Positions 32,101 through 42,424 of a stretch of DNA of 64,000 nucleotides are shown piece after piece. The DNA lies in NCBI GenBank assembly GCA_046331705.1, contig JAXLQJ010000021.1:43943-107942 (forward strand), given 5' to 3'. Source of the DNA: JADJOY01 sp046331705 [NCBI: bacterium]. GTDB taxonomy: Bacteria; JADJOY01. The first letter of the stretch is position 1. Every line of letters starts with the position of its first letter. Under the pieces are notes generated by a model that did not search any database, had not been told where the DNA came from, and saw only the letters and a program-made list of their open reading frames with translations. The position numbers and the translations under genes are program-made.

Positions 32101-33172
32101 GATCCCGGGCGTTCCGCCCGCACGGATACTCGCATCGCTGGTGCGCGCCGGCCTCGTCGACAGCAGGACGGCTTGTGAGGGAGCGGTGTCCTTCATCGAT
32201 CTGTCGCGATCCAACCCCGTGCATGTCGTTGCGATCGACACGACACCGGCGTTCGTCGTGAAGCAGAACGGTCCCGCCATCGATGGCGAGCCGCCGGTCG
32301 CCGTGGAACGCGAGGTGTACCGGTGGCTCGCGCGCTACCCCGCCCTCGCGGAGATTGCACCGTCCTTCGTCCCGACCGGCGCGGGCGAGGGCGGTGAGCA
32401 TTTCCTGATCACGCATGCCGTGGCAGACGCCAGCACGCCCCACGCATTCTGGCGCGGAGACGATCGCGAGATCCGTGGGCTCACGATCGCGTTGGCGCGC
32501 ACACTGGCGCACCTTCACGGCTCTAGCGCTCGGGCGGCGCAGCAAGCTCACCGTCCTAGCGCGCGGCGTCCCTGGGTGCTCGGCCTACCTGCGTCGACGG
32601 CACCCGATTTCGTGACGCGCAACCCGAGCGCCCACGAGCTGACGGTACGCTTGCGCAATCTGCCTTGGCTCGTCGAGCTGCTACGAGCGGCCGACGCGGC
32701 ATGGTGCGCACGGTCGCTGATGCATGGCGACGTGAAGTGGGACAACGTGCTCGCCCGGCGCGGTACGCACGGCGACGGCTCGAGCGAATGGCGCATCTGG
32801 CTGGTGGATTGGGAGCTGGCGGGCTGGGGCGATCCCACCTGGGATGTCGCGGCGCTGGTCGAGAACGTGCTGAGCCGGTTTGGGCTCTTCGACGGAGGTC
32901 TCGACGTGCACGCGGCCGGGCACGATGTGGCGCTTGCCATATCCACCTATTGTGAATCGGTGGACGCGACCATCGCGCTGCGCCTGGAGCAACTGATCCA
33001 GTTGGTCGCCGTGCGTCTCGTACAGGTTGCGATCCAGCTCGCAGCGATGTCCGGTATCGGGATCGAGGTGAGCGCAGACCTCGGGCTAGTCCTCGACGTT
33101 GCACGCTCGATCGCGGCCGAGCCGTCGCGATGGATCGCAGACATCATCGGGCCGCAGAACGCGGGGCGGTGA
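32087..33172 (+). CDS. APH-like kinase, candidate lanthipeptide Ser/Thr kinase (LanK-type)
   Basis: 361 residues of the aminoglycoside phosphotransferase/choline kinase fold. The Brenner motif is MHGDVKWDN with catalytic D215, and the metal-binding Asp is D241 in VDWELAGWGDPTWD. In class V lanthipeptide synthetases such as that of lexapeptide, a kinase of this fold phosphorylates Ser/Thr of the precursor, and a HopA1-type protein then eliminates phosphate; that pairing is seen here. The GTG start at 32087 lies inside the protease gene (14-base overlap), six bases after GACGAGG. Its TGA overlaps the next ATG (TGATG). An antibiotic-type substrate is possible but unlikely given the neighbours. 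Confidence 0.85.
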   Translation: MVPAEIPGVPPARILASLVRAGLVDSRTACEGAVSFIDLSRSNPVHVVAIDTTPAFVVKQNGPAIDGEPPVAVEREVYRWLARYPALAEIAPSFVPTGAGEGGEHFLITHAVADASTPHAFWRGDDREIRGLTIALARTLAHLHGSSARAAQQAHRPSARRPWVLGLPASTAPDFVTRNPSAHELTVRLRNLPWLVELLRAADAAWCARSLMHGDVKWDNVLARRGTHGDGSSEWRIWLVDWELAGWGDPTWDVAALVENVLSRFGLFDGGLDVHAAGHDVALAISTYCESVDATIALRLEQLIQLVAVRLVQVAIQLAAMSGIGIEVSADLGLVLDVARSIAAEPSRWIADIIGPQNAGR

Positions 33173-34104
33173 TGACGGCGCTTCCACCGAGCGTCCACGG
33201 AGACTTCCTCGCCGCGTTGGCTGCGGCGAGGACCGCCATCCACGAATGTAGTGGTGTGGAAGCACTTGCGGTCCGGCTCTACCAGCTTTGGTACTCGGCA
33301 CCGGTCGCCGCAGACGGTCCTCCGTTCGGCATCCCGCCTCGCCTGGATTCGCTACTACGGTCCGCACACGCAGGTAGCGGCATCTGGGAGAACGGCTGGG
33401 AGGTCGAGCACACCGGCCGCGATGGGCAAGTGATCGCGCGCAAAGGGGGTGAGCGGCGCGTGCTCCATCGTTGCGATTACATCGTCCCGGAACACCCGGG
33501 ACTCGTCGCCAAACCAGGCGAACACGTTCGCGTGTCGCTGCGGTACGACTACGTGGACGTGGAGGGTGGCTGGTGGTTCACGCATTCACCCGGTTGGCAG
33601 CTCGATGCGCCCCCGGGACCTCTGGTGCGCTTCTACTGGAACGTCGGCGTCGCCCAAGTGGCGACGGTGGTCGAGCGCATCACGAGCGCGATGCTCTCCA
33701 ACACGACCCCGTGGATGCTCAAGTGCGCGACGGATCCCGATGCCTATCGCCGCGCGGATGTCGTGGTGCTCTACCTGCTACGGTCGGCGGTCGTGAGTCT
33801 CAGCCAACGGCTTGGCGAGGTTCGCGCCCATCTGCGACCGGTGCTCCGGGCGGGCTCTCCACCGCTCACGTTCGGTATCGCGCGGGGCGTTGCGGCGTGC
33901 GACGACCCCGCGACCGGTGCGAGCTTCGGTCAACATCGCTGCACGCTCATCGCCGAGGCCGTGTTGGGCACCGACGCGGACTCCACCCTGGCCGAGTCAC
34001 CCGACGCCTTGCTCGACGCGATCGTGATGCGCTTCCGCGATGCGGGCATCCCGCCGGATCGGCCCTACTTGGCAGACAAGACGCGCCGATTGCCTTGGGA
34101 ATGA
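33172..34104 (+). CDS. HopA1-like protein, candidate lanthipeptide phospho-Ser/Thr lyase (LanY-type)
   Basis: 310 residues resembling the HopA1 effector family: a variable helical N-terminal half, then VRFYWNVGV, a long helical segment (RRADVVVLYLLRSAVVSLSQ) and a C-terminal RFRDAGIPPDRPYL. In class V lanthipeptide and thioviridamide-like clusters, HopA1-domain proteins pair with an APH-like kinase and complete dehydration by removing phosphate. The start ATG at 33172 overlaps the stop of the kinase by one base, and its stop overlaps the cyclase start (ATGA), so all three should be made in fixed ratio. Assignment rests on local sequence pattern and context. Confidence 0.8.
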   Translation: MTALPPSVHGDFLAALAAARTAIHECSGVEALAVRLYQLWYSAPVAADGPPFGIPPRLDSLLRSAHAGSGIWENGWEVEHTGRDGQVIARKGGERRVLHRCDYIVPEHPGLVAKPGEHVRVSLRYDYVDVEGGWWFTHSPGWQLDAPPGPLVRFYWNVGVAQVATVVERITSAMLSNTTPWMLKCATDPDAYRRADVVVLYLLRSAVVSLSQRLGEVRAHLRPVLRAGSPPLTFGIARGVAACDDPATGASFGQHRCTLIAEAVLGTDADSTLAESPDALLDAIVMRFRDAGIPPDRPYLADKTRRLPWE

Positions 34105-35345
34105 GCGACATGCACGGCGCAAAGAACCTCCTGGCCCTCGCTTCATCACTGGCCGAGTCGTTGGCCGCGACCGCGGTGGTCTCCGCCGACCAGTGCACGT
34201 GGCTCACAGCGACGGTCGACCTGTCGAGTGGCGAGCGGCGCATCCTGCACCGCACCGGTGATCCATCGCTCTACCAGGGCGATGCCGGCATCGCCTGGGC
34301 GCTCGCGCACGCATCGCGTGCCCTCGATCGTTCGGATCTCGGCGCCCTGGCGCGCGCCGGTGCCCGCTGCGCGCTGCGGCGCGCCAGCTCATGCGCAGGG
34401 CCAGGACTCCACGACGGCACGAGCGGCGTCGCAACGGCCGCGCTGCAGGTTGCGGCGGTGCTTGACGATCCTGTCTTACGGCGCGACGCGATTGACCTAC
34501 TGTCGGAAGCCGCGACCTCACAACCAAGCGGCAGCGACATCATCACCGGCGCGGCCGGCTCGCTCCTCGCGATGCTCTCAGCCCACGAGCAGACGAACGA
34601 CTTGCGCTGGCTCGACCGTGCCGTCGCGCTGGGAAAGGCCGTCGTGGACGGGGCGCAGCGGCTCGCTTGGGGCTGGTGCTGGCCGGCGGGCGAGGAGCGC
34701 GAGCCAGGGCTCTGCGGGCTGGCGCACGGTGCCGTGGGCGTAGCGTGGGCGTTGGAAGAGCTCCACCAACTCACCGGCGACGAACGATTCAGACTGGCTG
34801 CGAACCATGCGTTGCGCTACGAGCGAAGCTGGTTCGATCGACGCCGCAGCAACTGGCCCGATCTGCGCGTCGGCGTGGGGGCGACCGATGGGGCGCCCTG
34901 CTTCGAGAGCTGGTGGTGCCACGGAGCCGTGGGCGAGGGACTAGTCCGACTGCGACTTCACGCTCTGGGCCGGTCGGATCCCGCAATTCTCGCCGAAGCC
35001 GGCGCAGCGTTTCAGTGTGCCCTCGACGAGGCCATCAACTCGATCGACGCCGCCGAGGCTCCCATCCATGGCCTCACGCTCTGTCACGGCTTGGGTGGGA
35101 CGGTGGAGCTCTTTCTCATGGCCCACGCCGTGCTCGGCGAACAAGAACACCTCGTGACCGCTCGCTGGATCCTCGATCGCGCGCTGGCCGCCCTCGGCGA
35201 CGACGCCGAGCGCTGGCCAGACGGGCTAGGAACCGCGAGCGCAGCCCCAGGACTCATGACTGGCGCAGCCGGCGCACTCACGGTCCTGCTGCGAGCGATC
35301 GCGCCGACGTCCATTCCGAGTGCCGTGCTCTTCCCTCGCGCGTGA
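34101..35345 (+). CDS. LanC-like zinc cyclase
   Basis: 414 residues, close to the size of NisC. The helical barrel repeats show GANTRY/LanC glycine signatures: GLHDGTSGVA, GLCGLAHGAVGVAWAL, WWCHGAVGEGLV and LTLCHGLGGTVEL. The zinc ligands of LanC (Cys, Cys, His) are present as C273, C328 and H329. Such enzymes add Cys thiols to dehydrated Ser/Thr to form lanthionine rings. It ends the four-gene operon and overlaps the HopA1-like gene by four bases. Class V systems described so far use a different cyclase (LanX), so a true LanC partner here is notable. Confidence 0.9.
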   Translation: MSDMHGAKNLLALASSLAESLAATAVVSADQCTWLTATVDLSSGERRILHRTGDPSLYQGDAGIAWALAHASRALDRSDLGALARAGARCALRRASSCAGPGLHDGTSGVATAALQVAAVLDDPVLRRDAIDLLSEAATSQPSGSDIITGAAGSLLAMLSAHEQTNDLRWLDRAVALGKAVVDGAQRLAWGWCWPAGEEREPGLCGLAHGAVGVAWALEELHQLTGDERFRLAANHALRYERSWFDRRRSNWPDLRVGVGATDGAPCFESWWCHGAVGEGLVRLRLHALGRSDPAILAEAGAAFQCALDEAINSIDAAEAPIHGLTLCHGLGGTVELFLMAHAVLGEQEHLVTARWILDRALAALGDDAERWPDGLGTASAAPGLMTGAAGALTVLLRAIAPTSIPSAVLFPRA

Positions 35346-35681
35346 GTGCTCCGGCGGTGTCGGCTCCCTCAGCCATCCTGCGCGGCTGGCCGACGCGGCG
35401 TGCCGCCCGTAGCCGAGGCAACGAGCCAAGCGACGACCGTGCTGCTCCGTGTGCTTCGGGCTCGTCCCCGCTTCGTCGCACGGACAAGGCCGCAATGGGC
35501 TGAGGCACCGAACTGCGGGGCAGCGAGAGGTGCCGGGTCGAGGTCGCGGCGGCACGAGTCGCGCGTTGAGCAACGACGCCCTCGACCTCGCGGGCGATGG
35601 TCGACGCCGTCCAACGCGCAGCAACCGGCTCGGGTGGCGCGCGGTACGCGAGGATCCGAGCGGGTGTCCGCAGGCCGCGCG
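35346..35681. other. intergenic region after the lanthipeptide-like operon
   Basis: About 336 bases with no intact gene. It contains the YCII-sigma remnant at 35524-35612 and otherwise nothing recognisable. No clear terminator hairpin was found after the cyclase stop. Confidence 0.5.
35524..35612 (+). pseudogene. decayed fragment of a YCII-ECF42 junction
   Basis: About 90 bases align with 26712-26800 of the intact locus: the end of YCII (C-R-V-E-V-A-A-A), the overlapping stop/start, and the first sigma residues (SNDALD versus SDDAFD, then a one-base shift). The stop/start GTGAG is changed to TTGAG. It covers the 5' part of the locus missing from the fragment at 30038-30316, but lies downstream of it on the same strand. 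Confidence 0.82.
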
Positions 35682-37170
<1,489 letters not shown>

Positions 37171-37178
<8 letters not shown>

Positions 37179-38442
37179 CGAACCGGGTTCCCGTGCGCGT
37201 CTTGAGCCGCGGCGACGGCGGCATGAGCGCCACTGGTCGATCGGGGACGATCATCTGGGTTCCGACGAGCACCTTGGGGCGCAGCGGATCGCCGCTCCCG
37301 CCGTGGTCGATCACGATCCCTGCTTGGCCGTCCGCGAGGGTCACGTGCGCGCCGAGCGGGATCTCGCCGGAGGCATACACCAGCGTTCGCACCGAGCGCT
37401 CGTCGAAGCCGTCGCCCATCTGAGCGGCCGCTTGCGCCAGCAGATCGGCGTAGGTGAGCGCGAAGTCGACGTTCCCGGGGATGCGGCCCTTCTCGAGGTC
37501 GTAGACCAGGTGGATGAGCGCGGGCAGGCCCTCCCAATCGCGAGGCGCCATGGAGGTGTGCGCGATCTCGTGGAGCAGCGCGCACACCTTGAGGCGGTGG
37601 GGAGCGATGCGGCTGGCCTTGCCCGCCGACGGCGGGACCATCTGCGGCAATGCGGCGCTCGCCGCCTTGGGCGTGGTGATGCCGCCGACCGTGGCCAGCC
37701 CGTGGCACGCCAAGCCGAGGGCGGCGTGCGCCGCCGCGCGCGCCGCTTGCTTCTGCACGCCGAGCGCACCCATCGCGCTCAGCAGCCGATAGGTCACGCT
37801 CACGGCGCGGCGCGCGGGAGACCACTCGCCGGGGGCCACCTCGAGCGCGCGCGCCAGGCCGTCCGAGCTGCGGTCGACGGCGTTCTCGAGCCGGCGCACG
37901 ACGGCCATGCCGTGGCTCCAATTCCACGGCATCCGGTTCCGCGCGATCAGCTCCTCGGCGCGGGCGACGGCGAGAGCGAGGTGCGTCGCACAGAAGATCT
38001 CGGGGTCCACGTCCTCGGCGTCGCGTCCCCAGCGTGCGCCTGGCAGGTCGCGCCAGCTCACGCCGCGGATCCTGGCGCTCGATGGGGCGGCGACGCCCCG
38101 CGCGCCAGACGCGAGCAGATCGCCCAGGCGCACCAGGTCGGCCACCGAGGGCAGCGCGTCGATGACGAGCTCGGTGGCGCCCATGCCGATGGCCGCGCCG
38201 ATGAGCTCCTGGATCTTCCCGTACTCGTCGATGTCGAGCGGCACCAGCACGCGATCGCGGAACACCGCGCGTCCCACGAAATGCAGCTCGATGGGCGGTG
38301 CCGCCTTCTTCAGGCTCTCCGCGACGAGGTTGCCGCCCTTGGCGGTCAGCGGATGATCGGCGCCATGGGTGCCGATCGTCTTCATCAGCAAGAAGAGGTC
38401 GATCAACAGACCGCGCGTTCCCTGGGGATCGTGTGCCGGCAT
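37171..38442 (-). CDS. degenerate HD-GYP-like protein
   Basis: 423 residues. The C-terminal half recalls HD-GYP phosphodiesterases: KVCALLHEIAHTSM in place of the HD motif, a helix pair around FALTYADLLAQAAAQ, and a closing beta segment (IPLGAHVTLADGQAGIVIDHGG) like the end of that family. The HD and GYP residues are not kept, so catalysis of cyclic-di-GMP is unlikely; a binding or scaffold role is possible. GAGGAGACC precedes the ATG. It sits between a kinase gene (overlap) and a membrane-anchored protein gene (7-base gap), in one operon. The family call is tentative. Confidence 0.55.
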
Positions 38443-38449
38443 GGTCTCC

Positions 38450-40417
38450 TCAGGGGTTCGCGGGCTTCGGGCTGGTGTTCGATGCTGCCGGCTTCGGCTT
38501 GCCCTCGGCGGTCTTCCCGCCGCTCGACTTCGGGGCGGAGGGCTTCGCGGCGGCCGCGCCCGGCTGCGCTGGCTTCACCGCGCTGCCCGTGGGTGCCGCA
38601 GGCGAGGTGGGCGACGGCGCCGCCGCGGGCGTGGGCTCGGAAGCGACGGGTGCGCTCGTCGAGGTGCCCCTGAGCCGCGCCAGCAACCCCGCGAAGTCGA
38701 GCCCTTCCTTCTTCATGTAGGCGAACGCACCGCCACCGGCGAGCAGCAAGACCGCGACGATCGCCGCCGCGACGTACACCATCGGGCTGGTGCCACCGCC
38801 GCGCACGGATTCGAGCCAGGCCTTGATCGGCGCGGGCTCGGAACCGTCCGCCATGCTGCGTTTGATGGCCTTGTCGAAGAGCGCGGGCTCGGCGCGCAGC
38901 GCTTGGTAGGCCACCAGCCGCGCGGGTGGATCGACCTTGCGATTCTTCGCGAACGGCAGCACCAGCTTCTCGCCGTGCCCCGCGGCCACCAGCGCCTTGA
39001 GCAGCGGCTCCACGGTTTGCTTGCGCCAGCCCGCACCGTCGCGCGCCAGCGCCAGCTCGCCGAGCATGGCGATCGTGGCGGGATCGCCGGCCTTCACCAA
39101 CGCGTCCACCACCGGCTCCGCGGCACCGTGGTCGGCCTTCTCCAGGAACGACTTCACCTCGCCGATGAGCGGCATCAGCGCCGCGGCGGGCATGGCCGCG
39201 AGCAACGGGCCCGCGGTCTTGGCGTTGCGCAGCAGATCGCGGGCGATCGCCGGGTTGGGATCGCATCTGGGCAGGACCTGCACCAGGCCGCGCTGCGCGG
39301 GCGCCGAGAGCTTGGCGAAGTCGAGGTGCTTCCAGACGGTCTTGAGCCCCACCTTCTGCACCAGCGCGATCGCCGCGTCGAGGGCGGCACGGTCGGCGCC
39401 GGCGCGCTCCATGAACCCGTGCACGAAGCCCTGGGAGATGCGGGAACGATCGCCCGACAGCAAGCGCTCCACCTCGGGCTTGGCGATCTCGTTGAGGCGG
39501 ACGCTCGCGGCGATGGTCTCGCCGATGGGCTCGCGTTCGATGGCGGCCGAGAGCGCCACCGCGAACGGGTCCTTGCGCTGCGCCAGCTCGCCGAGCACCG
39601 CGACCAAGTCCAGGTCGACGTCGTGCTTGAGGATCTGCACCACCGAGATCGAGAGCTTGCGCGGATCGAGCGAGGGTGCCAGCGCCGGGTGCGCCGCCGC
39701 GAAGTCCACCTGCGCCTTGACCCAGAAAGCCGGGTCCTCGCAGCCGCGCTTGAGCTCGGCGCGGCGCGCGTCGTCGACGTCGAAGCCGTGCTCGCGAGCG
39801 CTCGCGAGCAGCGCGTCGAGCGGAAGCTGGAACTCCTCGCGCACCGCCGCGGCGTCGAGATCGCGCGAATGAACCGCGAGCGTCGTGTCGCTCAGGCTCA
39901 TCGCGGCCTCGGAGCGCAGCGCCAGCAGCTCTTGCTTGGCGGTCGTCGGGTCGACGAAGGCCGCGTCGAGCGCGTCGGTGAAGCTGTCCTCGCAGACGCA
40001 CACGAAGCCCTCGGCGCCGTCCATCCACAGCCAATCGCGGAAGCCCTCCACCGCTTCGGCCTGCGGCTTCAGGTTCGCCAGCTCCTCGGCGAAGCGCAGC
40101 ATGTCGTTCACTTCCGGGCCCACCTCGTCGATGCGGATCTCGCGCAGCCCGGCCATGAACGCGGGCAGCACCCAGCGACCTTCCTTGGCCTTGGGGCCGA
40201 GCGCTTCCTGGCCGTCGACCAGGAGCGACGTGCCGTCGAGAGTCAGCGTGGCGTCGGGGGTCGCGAGCCAGGCGTCGATGGCCTGGCGCGCCATGCCTTC
40301 GAGGTCGAAGGCGCCTTGCTGCATCGAGTGGATCAAACCGCCCAGGGCGAGGGCGATCGGAGACGCCGCCACCGGCGCCTTGCTCGCGCCGCGAGCGGTG
40401 TCCTTCGTCGTCGCCAT
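38450..40417 (-). CDS. hypothetical membrane-anchored helical protein
   Basis: 655 residues, family not recognised. Residues about 1-540 are helical with HEAT/ARM-like periodicity (GDPATIAMLGELALARDG, RLVAYQALRAEP). One membrane segment lies at about 546-568 (MVYVAAAIVAVLLLAGGGAF), followed by a low-complexity Ala/Pro/Ser/Lys tail of about 80 residues. There is no signal peptide, so the large part is presumably cytoplasmic, with the tail outside or periplasmic. It is the first gene of an operon with the HD-GYP-like protein and the Ser/Thr kinase, and may be a kinase target or anchor. The ATG follows a CGAGA. Confidence 0.7.
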   Translation of the reverse strand: MATTKDTARGASKAPVAASPIALALGGLIHSMQQGAFDLEGMARQAIDAWLATPDATLTLDGTSLLVDGQEALGPKAKEGRWVLPAFMAGLREIRIDEVGPEVNDMLRFAEELANLKPQAEAVEGFRDWLWMDGAEGFVCVCEDSFTDALDAAFVDPTTAKQELLALRSEAAMSLSDTTLAVHSRDLDAAAVREEFQLPLDALLASAREHGFDVDDARRAELKRGCEDPAFWVKAQVDFAAAHPALAPSLDPRKLSISVVQILKHDVDLDLVAVLGELAQRKDPFAVALSAAIEREPIGETIAASVRLNEIAKPEVERLLSGDRSRISQGFVHGFMERAGADRAALDAAIALVQKVGLKTVWKHLDFAKLSAPAQRGLVQVLPRCDPNPAIARDLLRNAKTAGPLLAAMPAAALMPLIGEVKSFLEKADHGAAEPVVDALVKAGDPATIAMLGELALARDGAGWRKQTVEPLLKALVAAGHGEKLVLPFAKNRKVDPPARLVAYQALRAEPALFDKAIKRSMADGSEPAPIKAWLESVRGGGTSPMVYVAAAIVAVLLLAGGGAFAYMKKEGLDFAGLLARLRGTSTSAPVASEPTPAAAPSPTSPAAPTGSAVKPAQPGAAAAKPSAPKSSGGKTAEGKPKPAASNTSPKPANP

Positions 40418-40638
40418 GGGGGGAGTCTCGATGAGCCCGGGTGAGCTCCGCGTGGGGAAACGAGCGGGAAACCCCGCTTGCAGCGCATCCTACCGGCGCG
40501 CCGTCGCCTGGTGCAACGCGTTCTGCCGCGATCGCCCGCCCGCTGCGGACGCGCCGAAGCGCGCCCGCTCCGATGTCAGACGGATGGCTGCGGTGCCCGG
40601 CGGCTGTGACGTTGCGCCCGCGGACGATGCGCGCCGGG

Positions 40639-40992
40639 TCAAGGAACGAGCCGGATCGCGAAGGGATAGCGGTAGCGCTCGCCGCGGCCGACGGCCCGCG
40701 CGGCCTGGACCACCAGCACCACGTCGGCCACCGCCAGCGCCACGAGCAACGGAACGCCGAGGCCCACGATCGACAGTCCCGCGCACGCGAGCCCCGCGAG
40801 CAGCACGGTGAGCTGGAAGTTGATGGACTCGCGCGCCTCGGCTTCGACGCGACGCGACTCTCCCTTGTACGACGCCCAGATCGCCGCTGGCACGATCAGG
40901 TTGCCGAACGGCAGCCCGAGGAACACCGCGAGCGACCCGACGTGGCACGCGACGGCCCAGAACCGCTCGTTGCGTTCCGGCGTGCGGCTCAT
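40639..40992 (-). CDS. DUF4870-family small membrane protein
   Basis: 117 residues with about three membrane segments (ACHVGSLAVFLGLPFGNLIV; LTVLLAGLACAGLSIVGLGV; ALAVADVVLVVQAARAV). The E-A-x-E-S-I-N-F-Q-L segment is the hallmark of DUF4870 proteins, inner-membrane proteins of unknown role, also called Tic20-like in some schemes. Its ATG at 40992 overlaps the TGA of the upstream zincin gene (ATGA), suggesting coupled synthesis. Confidence 0.85.
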   Translation of the reverse strand: MSRTPERNERFWAVACHVGSLAVFLGLPFGNLIVPAAIWASYKGESRRVEAEARESINFQLTVLLAGLACAGLSIVGLGVPLLVALAVADVVLVVQAARAVGRGERYRYPFAIRLVP

Positions 40993-41810
40993 CCCACCCC
41001 GCGTGCGATCAAGTCCTCTTCGCTCAGGCCGAGGTAATGCCCGATCTCGTGGATGAGCGTGACGGCGATCTCTTCCATCAGCTCCTCCGGCGAGCGGCTC
41101 GTGAGCTCGAGACAGCGCTGGTAGAGCACCACCGTGTCGGGCGGAGCGCCGCCGTCCAGCACACTCTTCTCGGCAAGCGGCACGCCGCGGAAGAGCCCCA
41201 GGATCAGCGGTGAAAGCGGCGGCGTGGAGGCCCGCAGCTCCTCCAAGGACGGGAACTCCTCCACCTGGATGCTGACGTTCTCCAGCGCGCTTTGGATGTC
41301 GCGCGGAAGCTGCTCCAGCGTGTCGTCGACCACGCTGTCGAACGCCGCGCGATCGAGCGGCGCGACCGTGCGATAGGTCTCGTCGCGCCGCGCCGCTTCG
41401 GCGTAGAGTGCCTGCGCTTCCGTCGACCGGCCGTCGCGCTCCGCGATCACCGCGCACAGGAACGCGGCCTCGGCGTGCTCGCCGGGCTCGCTCAGCAGCG
41501 GCTCGAGCGCACGCCGCGCGCCGTCGAAGTCGCAGCTCTCGAAGAGCGCGGCGCCGAGCAGCGCCATGGCGCCGCGGTCGTCCGGGTCGAGCTCGAGGGC
41601 CTCGCGGACGTTCTCCGCGGCGCTCTCGGGATCGTCCATGCGCAACAGGATCTCGGCCGCGAGCAGGTAGCCGTCGGGGTGCTCGGGCTCGTGGTCGATC
41701 GCTTGCTCGCAGACCGCGAGGGCTTCCTCGAGCTCGCCCTCCTCGAGATAGGCCTGGGCATCCTCGAGCAGACGAGACCACGAGCTGGGGCCGGTGGGAG
41801 GATTCGACAT
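40989..41810 (-). CDS. TPR protein with minimal zincin metallopeptidase domain
   Basis: 273 residues. The first 150 contain three to four TPR units (ALAVCEQAIDHEPEHPDGYLLAAEIL and following). The C-terminal 110 residues are a minimal zincin domain of the metallopeptidase family once called DUF1025, with HEIGHYLGLSEEDL giving the two zinc His and catalytic Glu of HExxH. Substrate unknown; likely cytoplasmic, since no signal is present. ATG at 41810 is chosen as the TPR region starts soon after; an upstream ATG at 41906 would add a nonconserved stretch and overlap the divergent phosphoesterase gene. Confidence 0.85.
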   Translation of the reverse strand: MSNPPTGPSSWSRLLEDAQAYLEEGELEEALAVCEQAIDHEPEHPDGYLLAAEILLRMDDPESAAENVREALELDPDDRGAMALLGAALFESCDFDGARRALEPLLSEPGEHAEAAFLCAVIAERDGRSTEAQALYAEAARRDETYRTVAPLDRAAFDSVVDDTLEQLPRDIQSALENVSIQVEEFPSLEELRASTPPLSPLILGLFRGVPLAEKSVLDGGAPPDTVVLYQRCLELTSRSPEELMEEIAVTLIHEIGHYLGLSEEDLIARGVG

Positions 41811-41896
41811 GGGTGGCACGAGCAGCGCGCGCGAGAAACGAAAATCGTAGCTGTCGGTGCGGCCCCGCTGCAACGACAGGTATCCTTCCGTCGTCG

Positions 41897-42379
41897 ATGC
41901 ACGCACGCCGCAGCCGCGCGAAGCGAGTGGGTGTGATCTCGGACACCCACGGTTTGGTGCGTCCCGAGGCCCTCGACGCGCTCGGCGGCAGCGACTGCAT
42001 CGTGCACGCCGGCGACGTCGGATCGCCCGAGGTCCTCGACGCCCTCGCGCGGGTGGCGCCGGTGCACGCGATTCGCGGCAACAACGACACCGAGCGCTGG
42101 GCGCGCGCGCTGCCGCACGAGCGTGCGATCGAGATCGCAGGCGCGCGGATCTACGTCATCCATGCGCGCGAGGAGCTCGCCTTCGATCCGCTCGCGCGGG
42201 GTTACCACGCGGTGATCGCGGGTCATTCGCATCGCCCCTCGATCGAGCGGCGCGCAGGCGTGCTCCACGTGAATCCCGGCAGCGCCGGGCCGCGGCGGTT
42301 CCGCCTCCCGGTGGCGGTGGCGATGCTCGAGGTACGCGACGGCGTCGTCGAGGCCACGCTCGTGACGCTCGCGGTGTGA
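41897..42379 (+). CDS. YfcE/MJ0936-type metallophosphoesterase
   Basis: 160 residues with the full dimetal phosphoesterase set: GVISDTHG, HAGDVG, RGNND, a His in YVIHAREE and GHSHRP. The short length and NPGSAGPRRF near the end place it in the YfcE/MJ0936 group of small phosphodiesterases acting on artificial or 2',3'-cyclic substrates. Physiological substrate unknown. It diverges from the zincin gene with about 86 bases between starts. Confidence 0.93.
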   Translation: MHARRSRAKRVGVISDTHGLVRPEALDALGGSDCIVHAGDVGSPEVLDALARVAPVHAIRGNNDTERWARALPHERAIEIAGARIYVIHAREELAFDPLARGYHAVIAGHSHRPSIERRAGVLHVNPGSAGPRRFRLPVAVAMLEVRDGVVEATLVTLAV

Positions 42380-42424
42380 GCGCGCTCGCGGCCCAGCGGC
42401 GGTACCCGCGGCGCTGCCCGCGAG

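Noticed and set aside
32087-33172. Aminoglycoside resistance gene
   Set aside because: Fold matches, but the operon with HopA1-like and LanC-like genes points to a lanthipeptide kinase.
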